A stretch of DNA of 64,000 nucleotides, taken from the NCBI RefSeq assembly GCF_022179805.1, contig NZ_BPUO01000013.1, forward strand, positions 88,270 to 152,269, written 5' to 3'. Positions 25,256 through 34,812 of this stretch are shown here, one piece after another. Within the stretch, counting starts at the first letter, position 1; every line of letters begins with the position of its first letter. The notes below the pieces were generated by a model, which saw only the letters and a list, made by a program, of their open reading frames with translations, was not told the DNA's origin and did no database searches. The position numbers and the translations under genes were made by a program. This stretch comes from Cupriavidus pauculus. Its GTDB lineage: Bacteria > Pseudomonadota > Gammaproteobacteria > Burkholderiales > Burkholderiaceae.

Positions 25256-27388
25256 ATGCAGTTGCTGTTCGAAGAAGGCGGCGAGATTCGCGCCGGCACC
25301 GTACTTGCCCAACAGGGCGAGGCCTACCAGGTAGAGCTGCCTGCGGGCAAGCGCACCAAGGTCAAGGCCAAGGACGTGCTGCTGCAGTTTGCCCAGCCCT
25401 CGGCAATCGAAATGGTGCGGCAAACCGGCGACCTGACCGCCGAGATCGACCTCGACTTCCTCTGGGAATGCGCGCCGGCCGAGGAGTTCGGTTTCTCCGA
25501 ACTGGCCGCCGAATACTATGGCGCCGACGCCGGCGCCGTGCAGCAGGCCGCGCTGGCCATGGCGCTGCATGGCAATCCCGTCTATTTCCGCCGCAAGGGC
25601 CGTGGCCGCTACATGCGCGCCCCGGAAGACCAGCTCAAGGCGGCGCTGGCCGCCGTGGAACGCAAGAAGCAGCAGCTTCTGGTGCAGGCCGAGTACGAGG
25701 AACAGCTCAAGGCGCGCAAGCTGCCCGATGCGTTCCGCGGCAAGGTGCTGCAACTGCTGTTCAAGCCCGACAAGAACAGCCTCGAATTCAAGGCCATGGA
25801 CGCCGCGTGCACCGCGCTGGGCATGACGCCGATGCGGCTGATGGTAACCGTGGGCGGCGTGGAGAGCCCGCGTGCGCTGCACGAAGCCAAGTTCCTGGCC
25901 GACTGCTTCCCCAAGGGCACCGGTTTCCCCGACGTCGATGTGCCGTCGCCCCCGAACGATCTGCCCGTGGCCAACGTCCAGGCGTTCTCGATCGACGACG
26001 TCACGACGACCGAGATCGACGATGCGCTGTCCGTGACCCGCGCCGCCGATGGCAAGCTGCGTGTGGGTATCCACATCGCCGCGCCGGGCCTGGGTTTCAA
26101 ACGCGGCGAGCCGCTCGACGCCATTGGGCGTAACCGCCTGTCGACGGTGTATTTCCCCGGCGACAAGATCACCATGCTGCCGGACAGCGTGGTGGACCGC
26201 TACACACTGCAGGAAGGCCGCACCTGCCCGGCGCTGTCGCTGTACGTGACGGTCGACATGGACGGCCCTGACGGCGTGGAGATCCTGAGCAGCGAAACGC
26301 GTGCCGAACTGGTGCCGATCGCCGCCAACCTGCGCCACAACCTCCTGGAAGACGTGGTCACGGAAGCCGCGCTGGCAGCCGGCACGGGCGACTACCCGTT
26401 CCGCGACGAACTGACCGAACTGTTCCGGCTGGCCAATCACCTGCACGACGAGCGCCAGAAGGCGCGCATGGCCAGCGGCCTGCGCCCGGAATCGCACAAC
26501 CGTGCGGATTTCAACTTCTACATCGACCCTCTGGCGGGCGGCGGAGAGCGTGTGCGTATCGAGCAGCGCCGCCGTGGCTCACCGCTGGACAAGATCGTCG
26601 CCGAGCTGATGATCCTGGCCAACAGCACGTGGGGCAAGCTGCTGGCCGACAACGGCGTGCCGGGCATCTATCGCACGCAGAAGGCCTGGGGCATGCATCG
26701 CACGCGCATGCAGACGTATCCGGCGCCGCACGAGGGGCTGGGCGTGGCGCAGTACGCGTGGAGCACTTCGCCGCTGCGGCGCTATGTCGACCTGGTCAAC
26801 CAGTGGCAGATCCTGGCGGTGGCGCAGCATGGCGTCACGGCCAAGCTGGTGGCGCCGTTCAAGCCCAAGGATGCCGACCTGCTGGCGGCCGTGGCCGATT
26901 TCGAAGGCACCTATGCCGCCTATGCCGACCACCAGTCGACCATGGAACGCTACTGGTGCCTGCGCTGGCTGGTGCAGGAAGGGCGCGACAAGCTGATGGC
27001 CACCGTGCTCAAGGACGGCGCGGTGCGATTTACCGAGATTCCGCTGGTGACGCGCGTGCCGGAACTGGCGCAGGCCAACCGTGGTACGCAGGTGCTGCTG
27101 GAAATCGGCTCGACCGACGAGATCACGCTGGAGGTGTCGTGCCGCGTGCTTGAAATCTTCGCCGGCGAGGGCGAGGTGCCGGAAGAAGAGCTGGAGACCG
27201 AAACTGACGACGAGATGTCGGAAGTTTCTGCGGAAGCAGCGGCTGAGTCGGCTGCCGAGGCCGCGGCCGAAGAGGCTGCCGAAGGCGAAGCGGAGGCAGC
27301 GGCGGGCGACGCCCCGGCGCCGGCCGATGGCCCGGACGCGGACGATGCGTCGGCGCCACGCGACACCGGGGCCAACCCCCCCGCCTGA
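25256..27388 (+). CDS. RNB-domain exoribonuclease (RNase II family)
   Basis: 710 residues. The RNB catalytic site is visible in FSIDDVTTTEIDDALSV, where the spaced Asp residues bind metal, followed by LRVGIHIAAPG and the ISTVYFP-like NRLSTVYFPGDKITMLP. Late motifs include HRTRMQTYPAPHEGLGVAQYAWSTSP and RYVDLVNQ. It should degrade RNA 3' to 5'. The N-terminal cold-shock domains are shorter than in E. coli Rnb, and the last 70 residues are a Glu/Ala-rich tail, probably disordered. It precedes tonB by 117 bases. Confidence 0.92.
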   Translation: MQLLFEEGGEIRAGTVLAQQGEAYQVELPAGKRTKVKAKDVLLQFAQPSAIEMVRQTGDLTAEIDLDFLWECAPAEEFGFSELAAEYYGADAGAVQQAALAMALHGNPVYFRRKGRGRYMRAPEDQLKAALAAVERKKQQLLVQAEYEEQLKARKLPDAFRGKVLQLLFKPDKNSLEFKAMDAACTALGMTPMRLMVTVGGVESPRALHEAKFLADCFPKGTGFPDVDVPSPPNDLPVANVQAFSIDDVTTTEIDDALSVTRAADGKLRVGIHIAAPGLGFKRGEPLDAIGRNRLSTVYFPGDKITMLPDSVVDRYTLQEGRTCPALSLYVTVDMDGPDGVEILSSETRAELVPIAANLRHNLLEDVVTEAALAAGTGDYPFRDELTELFRLANHLHDERQKARMASGLRPESHNRADFNFYIDPLAGGGERVRIEQRRRGSPLDKIVAELMILANSTWGKLLADNGVPGIYRTQKAWGMHRTRMQTYPAPHEGLGVAQYAWSTSPLRRYVDLVNQWQILAVAQHGVTAKLVAPFKPKDADLLAAVADFEGTYAAYADHQSTMERYWCLRWLVQEGRDKLMATVLKDGAVRFTEIPLVTRVPELAQANRGTQVLLEIGSTDEITLEVSCRVLEIFAGEGEVPEEELETETDDEMSEVSAEAAAESAAEAAAEEAAEGEAEAAAGDAPAPADGPDADDASAPRDTGANPPA

Positions 27389-27505
27389 GTCCTTCGGTAA
27401 ACCGGGCGGCTCCCGTACAATCGAAGTCCGTTCCGGCCCCCCTCCACCGTGGGGTGGCCGGCTTTCGCGCGAGCCCCCATCGACCGCCCACGTTACCGAT
27501 CCATC

Positions 27506-28441
27506 GTGAACGCCGTTCTTCCCGCTCCCCGCCACACGCACCCGCGAGACTGGTGGCAATCCAGCAGCACGCTGGTCAAGGCGCTTGCAGTGTCCGTGGT
27601 CATTCACGCGGTGCTGCTGATGGTGCGCATTGCCGCGCCGGAAGTCTTCGAGATCAAGCGTTCCGATCCCCAGCTCGACGTGGTGCTGGTGAATTCGAAG
27701 TCGGCCGAAAAGCCGCGCAATCCGACCGTGCTGGCACAGGCCAACCTGGACGGCGGCGGTGACCACGATGCCCAGCGCGCCACCACGCCGCTGCCGGCAC
27801 AGACCGAATCCAAGCAAGGCGACCTCGTCAAGCTGACGCAGCGCCGGATCGAGCAGCTCGAGGAAGAGCAGCGCCGCCTGATGACGCAGTCGCGCGAGGC
27901 CGCGCCGTCGGTACGCAGCCAGCCCGTGAAGCCCGGCGAGCTGCGCACCGATTCCCCGCTGCGCGGTCAGGACGAGCGCACGTCCACCGACGAGATGGCC
28001 AAGCTCGAAGCAGAGATCGGCCGCAATCTCGAACAGTACGCCAAGCGGCCCAAGCGCATGCAGCTGACCGCCACCAGCGCGCAAGGCGTGGACTACGCGC
28101 AGTATTACGACCGCCTGCGCCGCCGGATCGAGGCGCGCGGCACGAGCGATTTTCCGCAGAAGAACGGCAAGCCGATCTATGGCCAGCTGATCCTGGTGAT
28201 CAATGTGAATCGCCTGGGCAAGCTCGGCTACAACCGCGACGGCTACAACATCGAAGCCATCGACGTGGCCAAGAGTTCGGGTGACCCCGCGCTCGACCGC
28301 CAGGCGGTGGCCATTGTCCGTGCGGCGGCTCCTTTCGGCGCGTTCACGCCCGAAATGCAGTCGAAGCAGGACATCCTCGAAGTCATTTCCACTTTCAAGT
28401 TCACGCGCAGCGGGCTCGACGTCCGCCTGCAAGGACGCTGA
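27506..28441 (+). CDS. TonB-like energy transducer
   Basis: 311 residues if started at the GTG at 27506; a GTG at 27449 would add 19 residues, and no ATG is available. One N-terminal membrane helix (LVKALAVSVVIHAVLLMVRI), a charged periplasmic linker with a coiled-coil-like QRRIEQLEEEQRRLM segment, and a C-terminal TonB domain (YAQYYDRLRRRIEARGTSDFP, then GQLILVINVNRLGKLG). The linker lacks the long Pro-rich stretch of classical TonB, so it is a variant. Its TGA overlaps the aroE ATG by one base. Confidence 0.85.
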   Translation: MNAVLPAPRHTHPRDWWQSSSTLVKALAVSVVIHAVLLMVRIAAPEVFEIKRSDPQLDVVLVNSKSAEKPRNPTVLAQANLDGGGDHDAQRATTPLPAQTESKQGDLVKLTQRRIEQLEEEQRRLMTQSREAAPSVRSQPVKPGELRTDSPLRGQDERTSTDEMAKLEAEIGRNLEQYAKRPKRMQLTATSAQGVDYAQYYDRLRRRIEARGTSDFPQKNGKPIYGQLILVINVNRLGKLGYNRDGYNIEAIDVAKSSGDPALDRQAVAIVRAAAPFGAFTPEMQSKQDILEVISTFKFTRSGLDVRLQGR

Positions 28442-29319
28442 TGACCGCAGAACAGCAATCGGTCGACCGCTACGTCGTGGTCGGCAACCCCGTTTCCCAC
28501 AGCCGCTCGCCGGCCATCCACGCCGCGTTCTCGCGGCAGACCGGCGAAGCCGTGCACTACGACCGCCTGGAGGCACCGCTCGACGGGTTTGCCGACGCCG
28601 TGCGGAAGTTCCTGGCCGATGGCGGCCATGGCTTCAACGTGACCACGCCGTTCAAGCTCGAAGCGTATGACCTGGCCGACCGCCTGACGCCGCGTGCCGA
28701 AGCCGCTGGCGCGGTCAACACGATGTGGATCGAGGACGGGCTGATCCACGGCGACAACACCGATGGCATTGGCCTGGTGCGCGATATCCAGGACAACCTG
28801 GACGTGCTGCTGGAAGACAAGCGCATCCTGCTGCTGGGTGCCGGTGGCGCGGCGATGGGCGCGATGCTGCCGCTGATCGAATGCCGGCCGGCCCGGATCG
28901 TGGTGGCCAACCGCACCGCGCAGAAGGCCAGCGACATGGTGGAAGAGTTCGTGGAAGCCGCCGACCAGTACGGCGTGGAGCTGTGGGCCGGTGGTCTGGA
29001 CTCGCTGAGCGCGCTGTCCGACGAAGAGGGCTGCGACGTGGTCATCAACGCATCGGCCAGCAGCCTGCAGGGCGAACTGCCGCCGGTGCCCGACTATCTG
29101 CTGGGCGAAGGCGTGCTGGCCTACGACATGATGTACGGCGCCAAGCCGACCGTGTTCCTGGCCTATGCGGCAAAGTGCGGCGCGCGGACGTCGGACGGCC
29201 TGGGCATGCTGGTGGAGCAGGCGGCCGAAGCGTTCTACAACTGGCGCGGCGTGCGTCCGAGCACGGCCCCGGTGCTGGCCGAGCTGCGCACCGCGCTGCA
29301 GGGCGAAGCCGCCCGCTGA
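28441..29319 (+). CDS. aroE: Shikimate dehydrogenase AroE
   Basis: 292 residues. The shikimate-binding SRSPAIHAAF, the catalytic Lys72 in NVTTPFKLEAY, Asp in DNTDGIGLVRD and the nucleotide loop LLGAGGAAMGAML are present. NADPH preference is suggested by VANRTAQKA. It reduces 3-dehydroshikimate to shikimate. The start ATG shares a base with the tonB stop (TGATG), indicating coupling. mtgA follows after 17 bases, a conserved betaproteobacterial order. Confidence 0.95.
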   Translation: MTAEQQSVDRYVVVGNPVSHSRSPAIHAAFSRQTGEAVHYDRLEAPLDGFADAVRKFLADGGHGFNVTTPFKLEAYDLADRLTPRAEAAGAVNTMWIEDGLIHGDNTDGIGLVRDIQDNLDVLLEDKRILLLGAGGAAMGAMLPLIECRPARIVVANRTAQKASDMVEEFVEAADQYGVELWAGGLDSLSALSDEEGCDVVINASASSLQGELPPVPDYLLGEGVLAYDMMYGAKPTVFLAYAAKCGARTSDGLGMLVEQAAEAFYNWRGVRPSTAPVLAELRTALQGEAAR

Positions 29320-29336
29320 CCCGGGACAAGCCGGCC

Positions 29337-30101
29337 TTGGCTCGCCAGCGAACCACCGCCGCGCGCACGCCGGCCAAAGCATCTGGCGCGGCCAACCCGC
29401 TGCGCTGGGTTGGCTACCTGGGCGAATGCGTGATCGTCGGCGTGCTGGCGCTGCAGGTCTATTTCTTCCTGCAGATCGCCGCCTGGCAATACCTGAATCC
29501 GTCGTCCACGTCGTTCATGCGCGCCGAACGCTGGCGGCTGTGCGGCTTCAATGTCTGGAGCTGCCAGGTCGACCGGAAATGGATTAACTACGACGAGATG
29601 TCGCGCAACATCAAGCGCGCGGTGATCGCCAGCGAGGATGCCGACTTCGTCAACCATCCTGGCTACGAACTCGACGCCATGCTCGACGCATGGGAGCGCA
29701 ACAAGAAGCGCGGCCACATCGTGCGTGGCGGTTCCACGATCACGCAGCAGCTGGCCAAGAACCTGTTCCTGTCTTCGGAGCAATACTACGTGCGCAAGGG
29801 CCAGGAGCTGGCCATCACGTGGATGCTCGAATTCTGGCTCGACAAGCAGCGCATCTTCGAGATCTACCTGAATTCAGTGGAGTGGGGCGAGGGTGTGTTC
29901 GGCATCGAGGCTGCCGCGCAGCACTACTTCCACACATCGGCATCGAAACTCACGGTGGGTCAGGCCGCACGGCTGGCGGCCGCGCTGCCGGCACCGAAAT
30001 GCTTCGACAAGAAGGAATACTGCGCCAACGTGCGCGTGAACTTCCGGGTCAAGGCGTCGATCATTGCGAGACGCATGGGCGCGGCGACGTTGCCGGATTG
30101 A
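29337..30101 (+). CDS. mtgA: Monofunctional biosynthetic peptidoglycan transglycosylase MtgA
   Basis: 254 residues from a TTG start at 29337; no ATG occurs before the conserved part. The N-terminal transmembrane helix (GECVIVGVLALQVYFFLQIA) anchors a GT51 domain with its signature motifs: ASEDADFVNHPG carrying the catalytic Glu, RGGSTITQQLAKNLFL, KGQELAITWMLE and RIFEIYLNSVEWGEG. It polymerises glycan strands from lipid II without a transpeptidase domain. It is last in the tonB-aroE-mtgA run and is followed by a 20-bp inverted repeat. Confidence 0.93.
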   Translation: MARQRTTAARTPAKASGAANPLRWVGYLGECVIVGVLALQVYFFLQIAAWQYLNPSSTSFMRAERWRLCGFNVWSCQVDRKWINYDEMSRNIKRAVIASEDADFVNHPGYELDAMLDAWERNKKRGHIVRGGSTITQQLAKNLFLSSEQYYVRKGQELAITWMLEFWLDKQRIFEIYLNSVEWGEGVFGIEAAAQHYFHTSASKLTVGQAARLAAALPAPKCFDKKEYCANVRVNFRVKASIIARRMGAATLPD

Positions 30102-30125
30102 TCTTCAGAGTCTCTGGGTTTTCTG

Positions 30126-30168
30126 GATTTTCTCCCCTCTCCCGCAAGGCGGGAGAGGGGAGAAAATC
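30126..30168. repeat. REP-like inverted repeat, copy 1
   Basis: Perfect 20-bp arms (30126-30145, 30149-30168) around a 3-base loop; the core is CTCCCCTCTCCCGC and its complement. It sits between the convergent mtgA and corA genes and could terminate both. The same core recurs at 58281-58311 and, as a half, at 63849-63863. Confidence 0.8.
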
Positions 30169-30196
30169 AAAGGCAAACCAAGGGGACTTCAACCCC

Positions 30197-31159
30197 CTAG
30201 CTCAACCACCCCTTCCTGCGGAAGTACACCAGCGGAATCGCCGCCGATACCGCCATCAGCGCGATGGCCCACGGGTAGCCGACGGCCCAGTCCAGTTCGG
30301 GCATCAGCTTGAAGTTCATGCCGTAGATGCTGGCGATCAGCGTAGGCGGCATCAGCGCCACCGACACCACCGAGAACAGTTTGATGATCTTGTTCTGGTT
30401 GATGTTGATGAAACCGACCGTGGCATCCATCAGGAAGTTGATCTTGTCGAACAGGAACGCGGTGTGGTTCTCGATCGAGTCGATGTCGCGCAGGATCTGG
30501 CGGGCCTCGTCCTGCTGCTCGGCTGACAGCAACTGGCTGCGCATCAGGAATGACACGGCCCGGCGCGTATCCATGACGTTGCGGCGGATGCGGCCGTTCA
30601 AGTCTTCCTCGCGGGCGATGGTTTCCAGCACGTCGGCCGCGGCGGCATCGGTCACGTTCTCGGCCAGCACGCGGCGGCTGGCTTCTTCCAGGCGTTCATA
30701 GATCTCTTCGATCGAATCGGCCGAATACTCGGCGTCGGTCGCGTAGAGATCCATCAGCACGTCCTTGGCGTTGCGGACCGACCCCGGACGCATCCGCGCG
30801 CGCAGCCGCACCAGGCGGAACACGGGCAGGTCTTCGTCGTGGATCGAGAACAGGACGTCGCGGGTCAGTACGAATGCCACGCGCACGTTGCGCGACGCTT
30901 CGTCCTCGGCCAGCAGGAAGTCGGTGCGGATGTGGATATTCTCGTCTTCGCCTTCGAAATACCGCGCCGACGCCTCCAGGTCACCCAGGTCTTCCAGTTC
31001 CGGCAGGACCACGCCGTAGGCTTCCTTGATCCACGCGAGTTCCTCGTCGTCGGGGCTGACCACGTCGATCCAGATAGGCTTGTGCTGCAGCAGCTCATTG
31101 CGCTCGTCGACCTGCTCCTGGGCGAGCCGGCCTTTCTGCAGGACGAACAGATTGATCAT
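30197..31159 (-). CDS. corA: CorA-type magnesium/cobalt transporter
   Basis: 320 residues. The signature YGMNFK loop lies between two C-terminal transmembrane helices (IIKLFSVVSVALMPPTLIASI and YPWAIALMAVSAAIPLVYF). The large acidic N-terminal cytoplasmic domain is full length. It forms a pentameric channel for Mg2+ and Co2+. The gene is transcribed leftward from a 469-bp upstream region. Confidence 0.94.
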   Translation of the reverse strand: MINLFVLQKGRLAQEQVDERNELLQHKPIWIDVVSPDDEELAWIKEAYGVVLPELEDLGDLEASARYFEGEDENIHIRTDFLLAEDEASRNVRVAFVLTRDVLFSIHDEDLPVFRLVRLRARMRPGSVRNAKDVLMDLYATDAEYSADSIEEIYERLEEASRRVLAENVTDAAAADVLETIAREEDLNGRIRRNVMDTRRAVSFLMRSQLLSAEQQDEARQILRDIDSIENHTAFLFDKINFLMDATVGFININQNKIIKLFSVVSVALMPPTLIASIYGMNFKLMPELDWAVGYPWAIALMAVSAAIPLVYFRRKGWLS

Positions 31160-31628
31160 CCCTAGGATTCCTTGTTACTGATTGCGCGTTGTCGGAGACA
31201 GGCGCAGGCAAGGCATCGCCAGCAAGCGACCATGAGGCGGCCGGCAAGCGTGATCGCGCTGCATGCGGACGGTGCGAGACGGTCCGTGGCAAGGCGATGG
31301 CGTTTGCCTGTTGCCTGTATCTGGCTGGCAAGCCGGGGGAGGGAAGATCCGAAGCGCGACGCGGCGGTCGGACGACGGCCACGGGGGGAAACGGAAAGAC
31401 ACACTCACCCGCAGGTGTCTGCGGGCAAGTACGGCGACGTGCAGGGCAATGGCCCCACGCGGATCGGCGTTACGCAGCCCGCAGTGACATGGCATCCGGC
31501 GATGAGGCAGCGTGGCTGCAACAACCCGAACACCCGATGCTACTGCCCACGTAGTTTCTCCGGGATTCTGATGGCCGCGAGTGTAATCCAACGGGAGGGG
31601 GCTTGTTAAGTGAAATCTCAGGTGTTGC
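31160..31628. other. Intergenic region upstream of corA, no gene seen
   Basis: 469 bases between two minus-strand genes. Only weakly supported open frames occur. One small hairpin, CCCGCAG-GTGT-CTGCGGG at 31408-31425, is perfect. I could not match the region to a known Mg2+ or cobalamin riboswitch. It presumably holds the corA promoter and the end of the EamA transcript is on its right. Confidence 0.4.
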
Positions 31629-32513
31629 TCACAGGCGCCGCCGCAGCAACGGCGCCAGCATGACCGACGACAATGCCGCGAACATCAGCACGATGGCGGC
31701 GTAGTCCTGCCAGTGCGGCGTCTCGCCCAGCAGCCACATGCCCGAGAAAACGCCCACCACGGGAATGAACATGATCGACAGGCTCGACACCACGGGCGGC
31801 AGGCTGCGCGCCAGCGCAAACCAGACCAGATGGCAGTACGCAAAGACCACCACGGCGTTGTACGCGATGGCGGCCCACTCGATGCCGGTGGGCATGCGCC
31901 AGCCGGACTCGAAGACCAGCGAACCGATGCCCAGGAACGGCAGCGTGATGGCCAGCATCCAGAACGTGAGCGTGCCAACGGGGATGTCGATCTGCGTGCG
32001 TTTCATCAACTGGGTGCCGAAGCCCCAGCCCGCGGCGGCCACCAGCATCAGCAGCGTGCCGGCCGGGCTGCCGGTCAGCGCGGCGATCTCGCCGGACAGC
32101 AGCAGCACGGTGCCGGTCAGCGCGCAGGCGATACCGATCCACGCCGACAGCGCGATCCGTTCCCTGAAAATGATCAGGCCCCAGACCACGGCCCAGATCG
32201 GCATGGTGTAGCCCAGGATGGCCGCGCGGCCCGACGACAGCAGCTTGACCGCGCAGATCGCGAACAGATGCCAGATCACCATGTTGGGAATGGCCAGCTT
32301 GACCACGGTGGCCCAGGTCTGGCGTGGCACGTGCAGGGATTCACCACGCAGCTTCAGCGCCAGGCCCAGTGCCACCAGCCCGCCGGCCATGCACAGCAGC
32401 CGGAATCCCATGGCCGGAAAATGCGCGACGCCGATCTTCATGACGGGCCAGTTCAGGCCCCAGGCGATGGTCAGGATGACAAGCAGGATGAGACCGCGGC
32501 GGTCGAGTTGCAT
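31629..32513 (-). CDS. EamA/DMT-family transporter
   Basis: 294 residues with about ten hydrophobic segments arranged as two EamA repeats (MQLDRRGLILLVILTIAWGLNW onward, and SPAGTLLMLVAAAGWGFGTQL onward). Typical motifs include TIAWGLNWPVMKIG and the short basic C-terminus LLRRRL. The family includes exporters of amino acids and other metabolites in the inner membrane; the substrate is unknown. It is divergent from pyrF across 220 bases. Confidence 0.92.
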   Translation of the reverse strand: MQLDRRGLILLVILTIAWGLNWPVMKIGVAHFPAMGFRLLCMAGGLVALGLALKLRGESLHVPRQTWATVVKLAIPNMVIWHLFAICAVKLLSSGRAAILGYTMPIWAVVWGLIIFRERIALSAWIGIACALTGTVLLLSGEIAALTGSPAGTLLMLVAAAGWGFGTQLMKRTQIDIPVGTLTFWMLAITLPFLGIGSLVFESGWRMPTGIEWAAIAYNAVVVFAYCHLVWFALARSLPPVVSSLSIMFIPVVGVFSGMWLLGETPHWQDYAAIVLMFAALSSVMLAPLLRRRL

Positions 32514-32733
32514 TGGATCGTATGGCTGGCGACCTCGTGCCGGGTCGCTCTTTTAAGCGGAAGCTCCAGACAATATCACGCCAGCAGGTAGAATGCCGCC
32601 CACGCCATATGTTGCGTCGCGGAATGCCTCGTCAGCCCCGCCACGCCAACCGGCCGGTGCCTACCCGCGTTATGCTGTGAAGACTGTCGAACACAGCCGG
32701 GGCCGCCGGCTTCATCCGAATACCGAGCATCCC

Positions 32734-33552
32734 ATGACCTTTACCGAGCTGCTGTCCAATGCCTGGCAGCGAAACGATTCCCTGCTGTGCGTCGGGCTCG
32801 ATCCGGACCCGGCCAAGCTGCCGCTGTCGATGACCAGCACGGGCGGCGCGATTTTCTCGTTCTGCCGCGAAATCGTCGACGCCACCGCCGACCTGGTCTG
32901 CGCCTTCAAGCCGCAGATCGCCTATTTCCATTCCCAGCGCGCCGAAGACCAGCTCGAGCAGCTGATCGAATACATCCACGATGCGCACCCCGGGATTCCG
33001 GTGATCCTGGACGCCAAGCGTGGCGATATCGGGTCGACGGCCGAGCATTACGCCGTCGAGGCGTTCGACCGCTACAAGGCCGATGCCGTGACCGTCAGCC
33101 CGTACATGGGGTTCGATTCGATGTCGCCGTACCTGGCGCATCCGGGCCGCGGCGTGATCGTGCTGTGCCGTACGTCGAACCCGGGCGGGTCGGACGTGCA
33201 ATTCCTGCAGGTCGACGGCAAGCCGTTGTACCAGGTGGTGGCCGAGGCAGCGCGCGAGCGCTGGAACACCAATGGCCAGATGGGCCTGGTGGTGGGGGCG
33301 ACGTTCCCGAACGAGATTGCCAAGGTGCGCCAGATCGTGGGCGACATGCCGCTGCTGATTCCGGGCATCGGCGCCCAGGGCGGCGATATCGAGGCCACGG
33401 TCAAGGCTGGCCGCACGGCGGATGGCACCGGCATGATGATCAATTCGTCGCGGGCCATTCTGTACGCCAGCCGCGAAAAGGACTTTGCGTCGGCGGCCCG
33501 CAACGTGGCCCTGCAGACGCGCGAAACGATCAACCGTTACCGCCACGGCTGA
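32734..33552 (+). CDS. pyrF: Orotidine 5'-phosphate decarboxylase PyrF (long, type 2 form)
   Basis: 272 residues from the ATG at 32734. CVGLDPDPAKLP and the active-site ILDAKRGDIGSTAEHY (Lys95, Asp98) define the longer PyrF subfamily found in betaproteobacteria and actinobacteria. PGIGAQGGDIEATV is the phosphate-binding region. It makes UMP from OMP. The open frame extends 47 codons upstream without similarity. It converges with pncC. Confidence 0.96.
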   Translation: MTFTELLSNAWQRNDSLLCVGLDPDPAKLPLSMTSTGGAIFSFCREIVDATADLVCAFKPQIAYFHSQRAEDQLEQLIEYIHDAHPGIPVILDAKRGDIGSTAEHYAVEAFDRYKADAVTVSPYMGFDSMSPYLAHPGRGVIVLCRTSNPGGSDVQFLQVDGKPLYQVVAEAARERWNTNGQMGLVVGATFPNEIAKVRQIVGDMPLLIPGIGAQGGDIEATVKAGRTADGTGMMINSSRAILYASREKDFASAARNVALQTRETINRYRHG

Positions 33553-33586
33553 CCGGCTGCCCGGCCAGTCCGATCCACCAGGTCCG

Positions 33587-34084
33587 CTACTCCTCGTTGC
33601 GGATCAGTTCGATCAGTCCGCGCATCGCATGCTCCGCCGCCTGGCGGCGGATCTGCGCGCGGTCGCCCTTGAAACGCTGCGTCTCCGTGAGGGTGGTGAT
33701 TCGGTTGCTCCAGCCGAAGCACACCATGCCCACCGGCTTCTCGGGCGAACCGCCATTCGGGCCGGCAATGCCCGTGACCGACAGCGACACCTGCGCGCGG
33801 CTGTTCAGCAGCGCGCCTTCGGCCATGGCATGGGCCACTTCCTCGCTGACCGCACCGTGGTCACGAATCAGCTTGGCCGGCACGCCGATCATGGTGGTCT
33901 TGGCCTCGTTCGAATAGGTCACGAAACCACGCTCGAACCAGCCCGACGAACCCGACACATCGGTGATGGCGGCCGCCACGAGCCCGCCCGTGCACGACTC
34001 GGCGGTGGCAAGCATGAGCGATCGTTCCGCTAGGGCGACTCCGGCCTGGATGGCGAGCTGGTCAAGCAGGCGGCTGACAGACAT
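33587..34084 (-). CDS. pncC: Nicotinamide-nucleotide amidase PncC (CinA C-terminal domain)
   Basis: 165 residues, a stand-alone CinA C-terminal domain. The active-site motif TAESCTGGLVAAAIT (Ser and nearby Lys/Tyr) and VSLSVTGIAGPNGGSPEKPVG are clear. It deamidates NMN to nicotinic acid mononucleotide in NAD recycling. It follows pgpA by 43 bases on the same strand, so pgpA-pncC is probably one transcript, with thiL upstream. Confidence 0.94.
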   Translation of the reverse strand: MSVSRLLDQLAIQAGVALAERSLMLATAESCTGGLVAAAITDVSGSSGWFERGFVTYSNEAKTTMIGVPAKLIRDHGAVSEEVAHAMAEGALLNSRAQVSLSVTGIAGPNGGSPEKPVGMVCFGWSNRITTLTETQRFKGDRAQIRRQAAEHAMRGLIELIRNEE

Positions 34085-34127
34085 GGCGACGGTTCCCGAG
34101 ATCCTGGTACAGAAGTGGTGGTAGCGC

Positions 34128-34709
34128 TCAGAACGAGCGCCACAGGGCGAAGACGAGCAGCGTGTAGAACGCCGCGAAGATATCGTCGAACATCACGCCG
34201 AATGCGCCGGTGAAACCGGGGCCCTTGAGCGTGCGGTCGTAGTAGCGGATCGGCGCCGGCTTGACGATGTCGAAGAAGCGGAACCACAGGAAGGCCGCGA
34301 ACTGGCCCCAGAAGCCCGTGGGCGTGACAAAGACCAGCACCAGCCAGAACGCGATGATCTCGTCCCAGACCATGCTCCCGTGATCGTCCACGCCCATGTC
34401 GCGCGCGGTGCGCAGGCAGGCCCAGATACCCACCAGGAAACCGCCGGCGATGATCCACAGCCACGTGGTGGGCTCGATCCACATCGAGATCACCACGAAC
34501 GACAACCAGCCGTACAGCGTGCCGACCGTGCCCGGGCTCACCGGTGACAGGCCGGAGCCGAAACCCAGTGCGATCAGCCGGGCAGGATGGCCCAGCATGA
34601 AGCGGGCGGTCGGGCGCACAACACGGGCGGTCTGGCCGGCTTCCAGCGTGATGGGCTCGGCAGGGTGGGCGGAATCGCGCGGCGCGGCTCCGGGGGGATA
34701 GGCGGACAT
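34128..34709 (-). CDS. pgpA: Phosphatidylglycerophosphatase A
   Basis: 193 residues from the ATG at 34709. Several membrane helices (LIALGFGSGLSPVSPGTVGTL, LSFVVISMWIE, WLWIIAGGFLVGIWACL and others) and the conserved VWDEIIAFWLVLVFV, KPAPIRYYDRTLKGPGF and FGVMFDDIFAAFYT regions identify PgpA. It removes phosphate from phosphatidylglycerophosphate in the inner membrane. The first 35 residues are a polar extension that looks poorly conserved. It lies 104 bases downstream of thiL, the common thiL-pgpA pairing. Confidence 0.93.
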   Translation of the reverse strand: MSAYPPGAAPRDSAHPAEPITLEAGQTARVVRPTARFMLGHPARLIALGFGSGLSPVSPGTVGTLYGWLSFVVISMWIEPTTWLWIIAGGFLVGIWACLRTARDMGVDDHGSMVWDEIIAFWLVLVFVTPTGFWGQFAAFLWFRFFDIVKPAPIRYYDRTLKGPGFTGAFGVMFDDIFAAFYTLLVFALWRSF

Positions 34710-34812
34710 CAAGAACCTGGCTCGAATTTTCTAGTGATATGTGGCGCGCAAGATCGCAGCACTCCCTGCTGCGCGCATGGTCGGCATCATGACACGGCTT
34801 ACGCGTGGTGTG

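Noticed and set aside
31160..31628. Possible riboswitch upstream of corA
   Set aside because: Only one small hairpin; no conserved core of M-box, ykkC or cobalamin riboswitches could be matched by eye.
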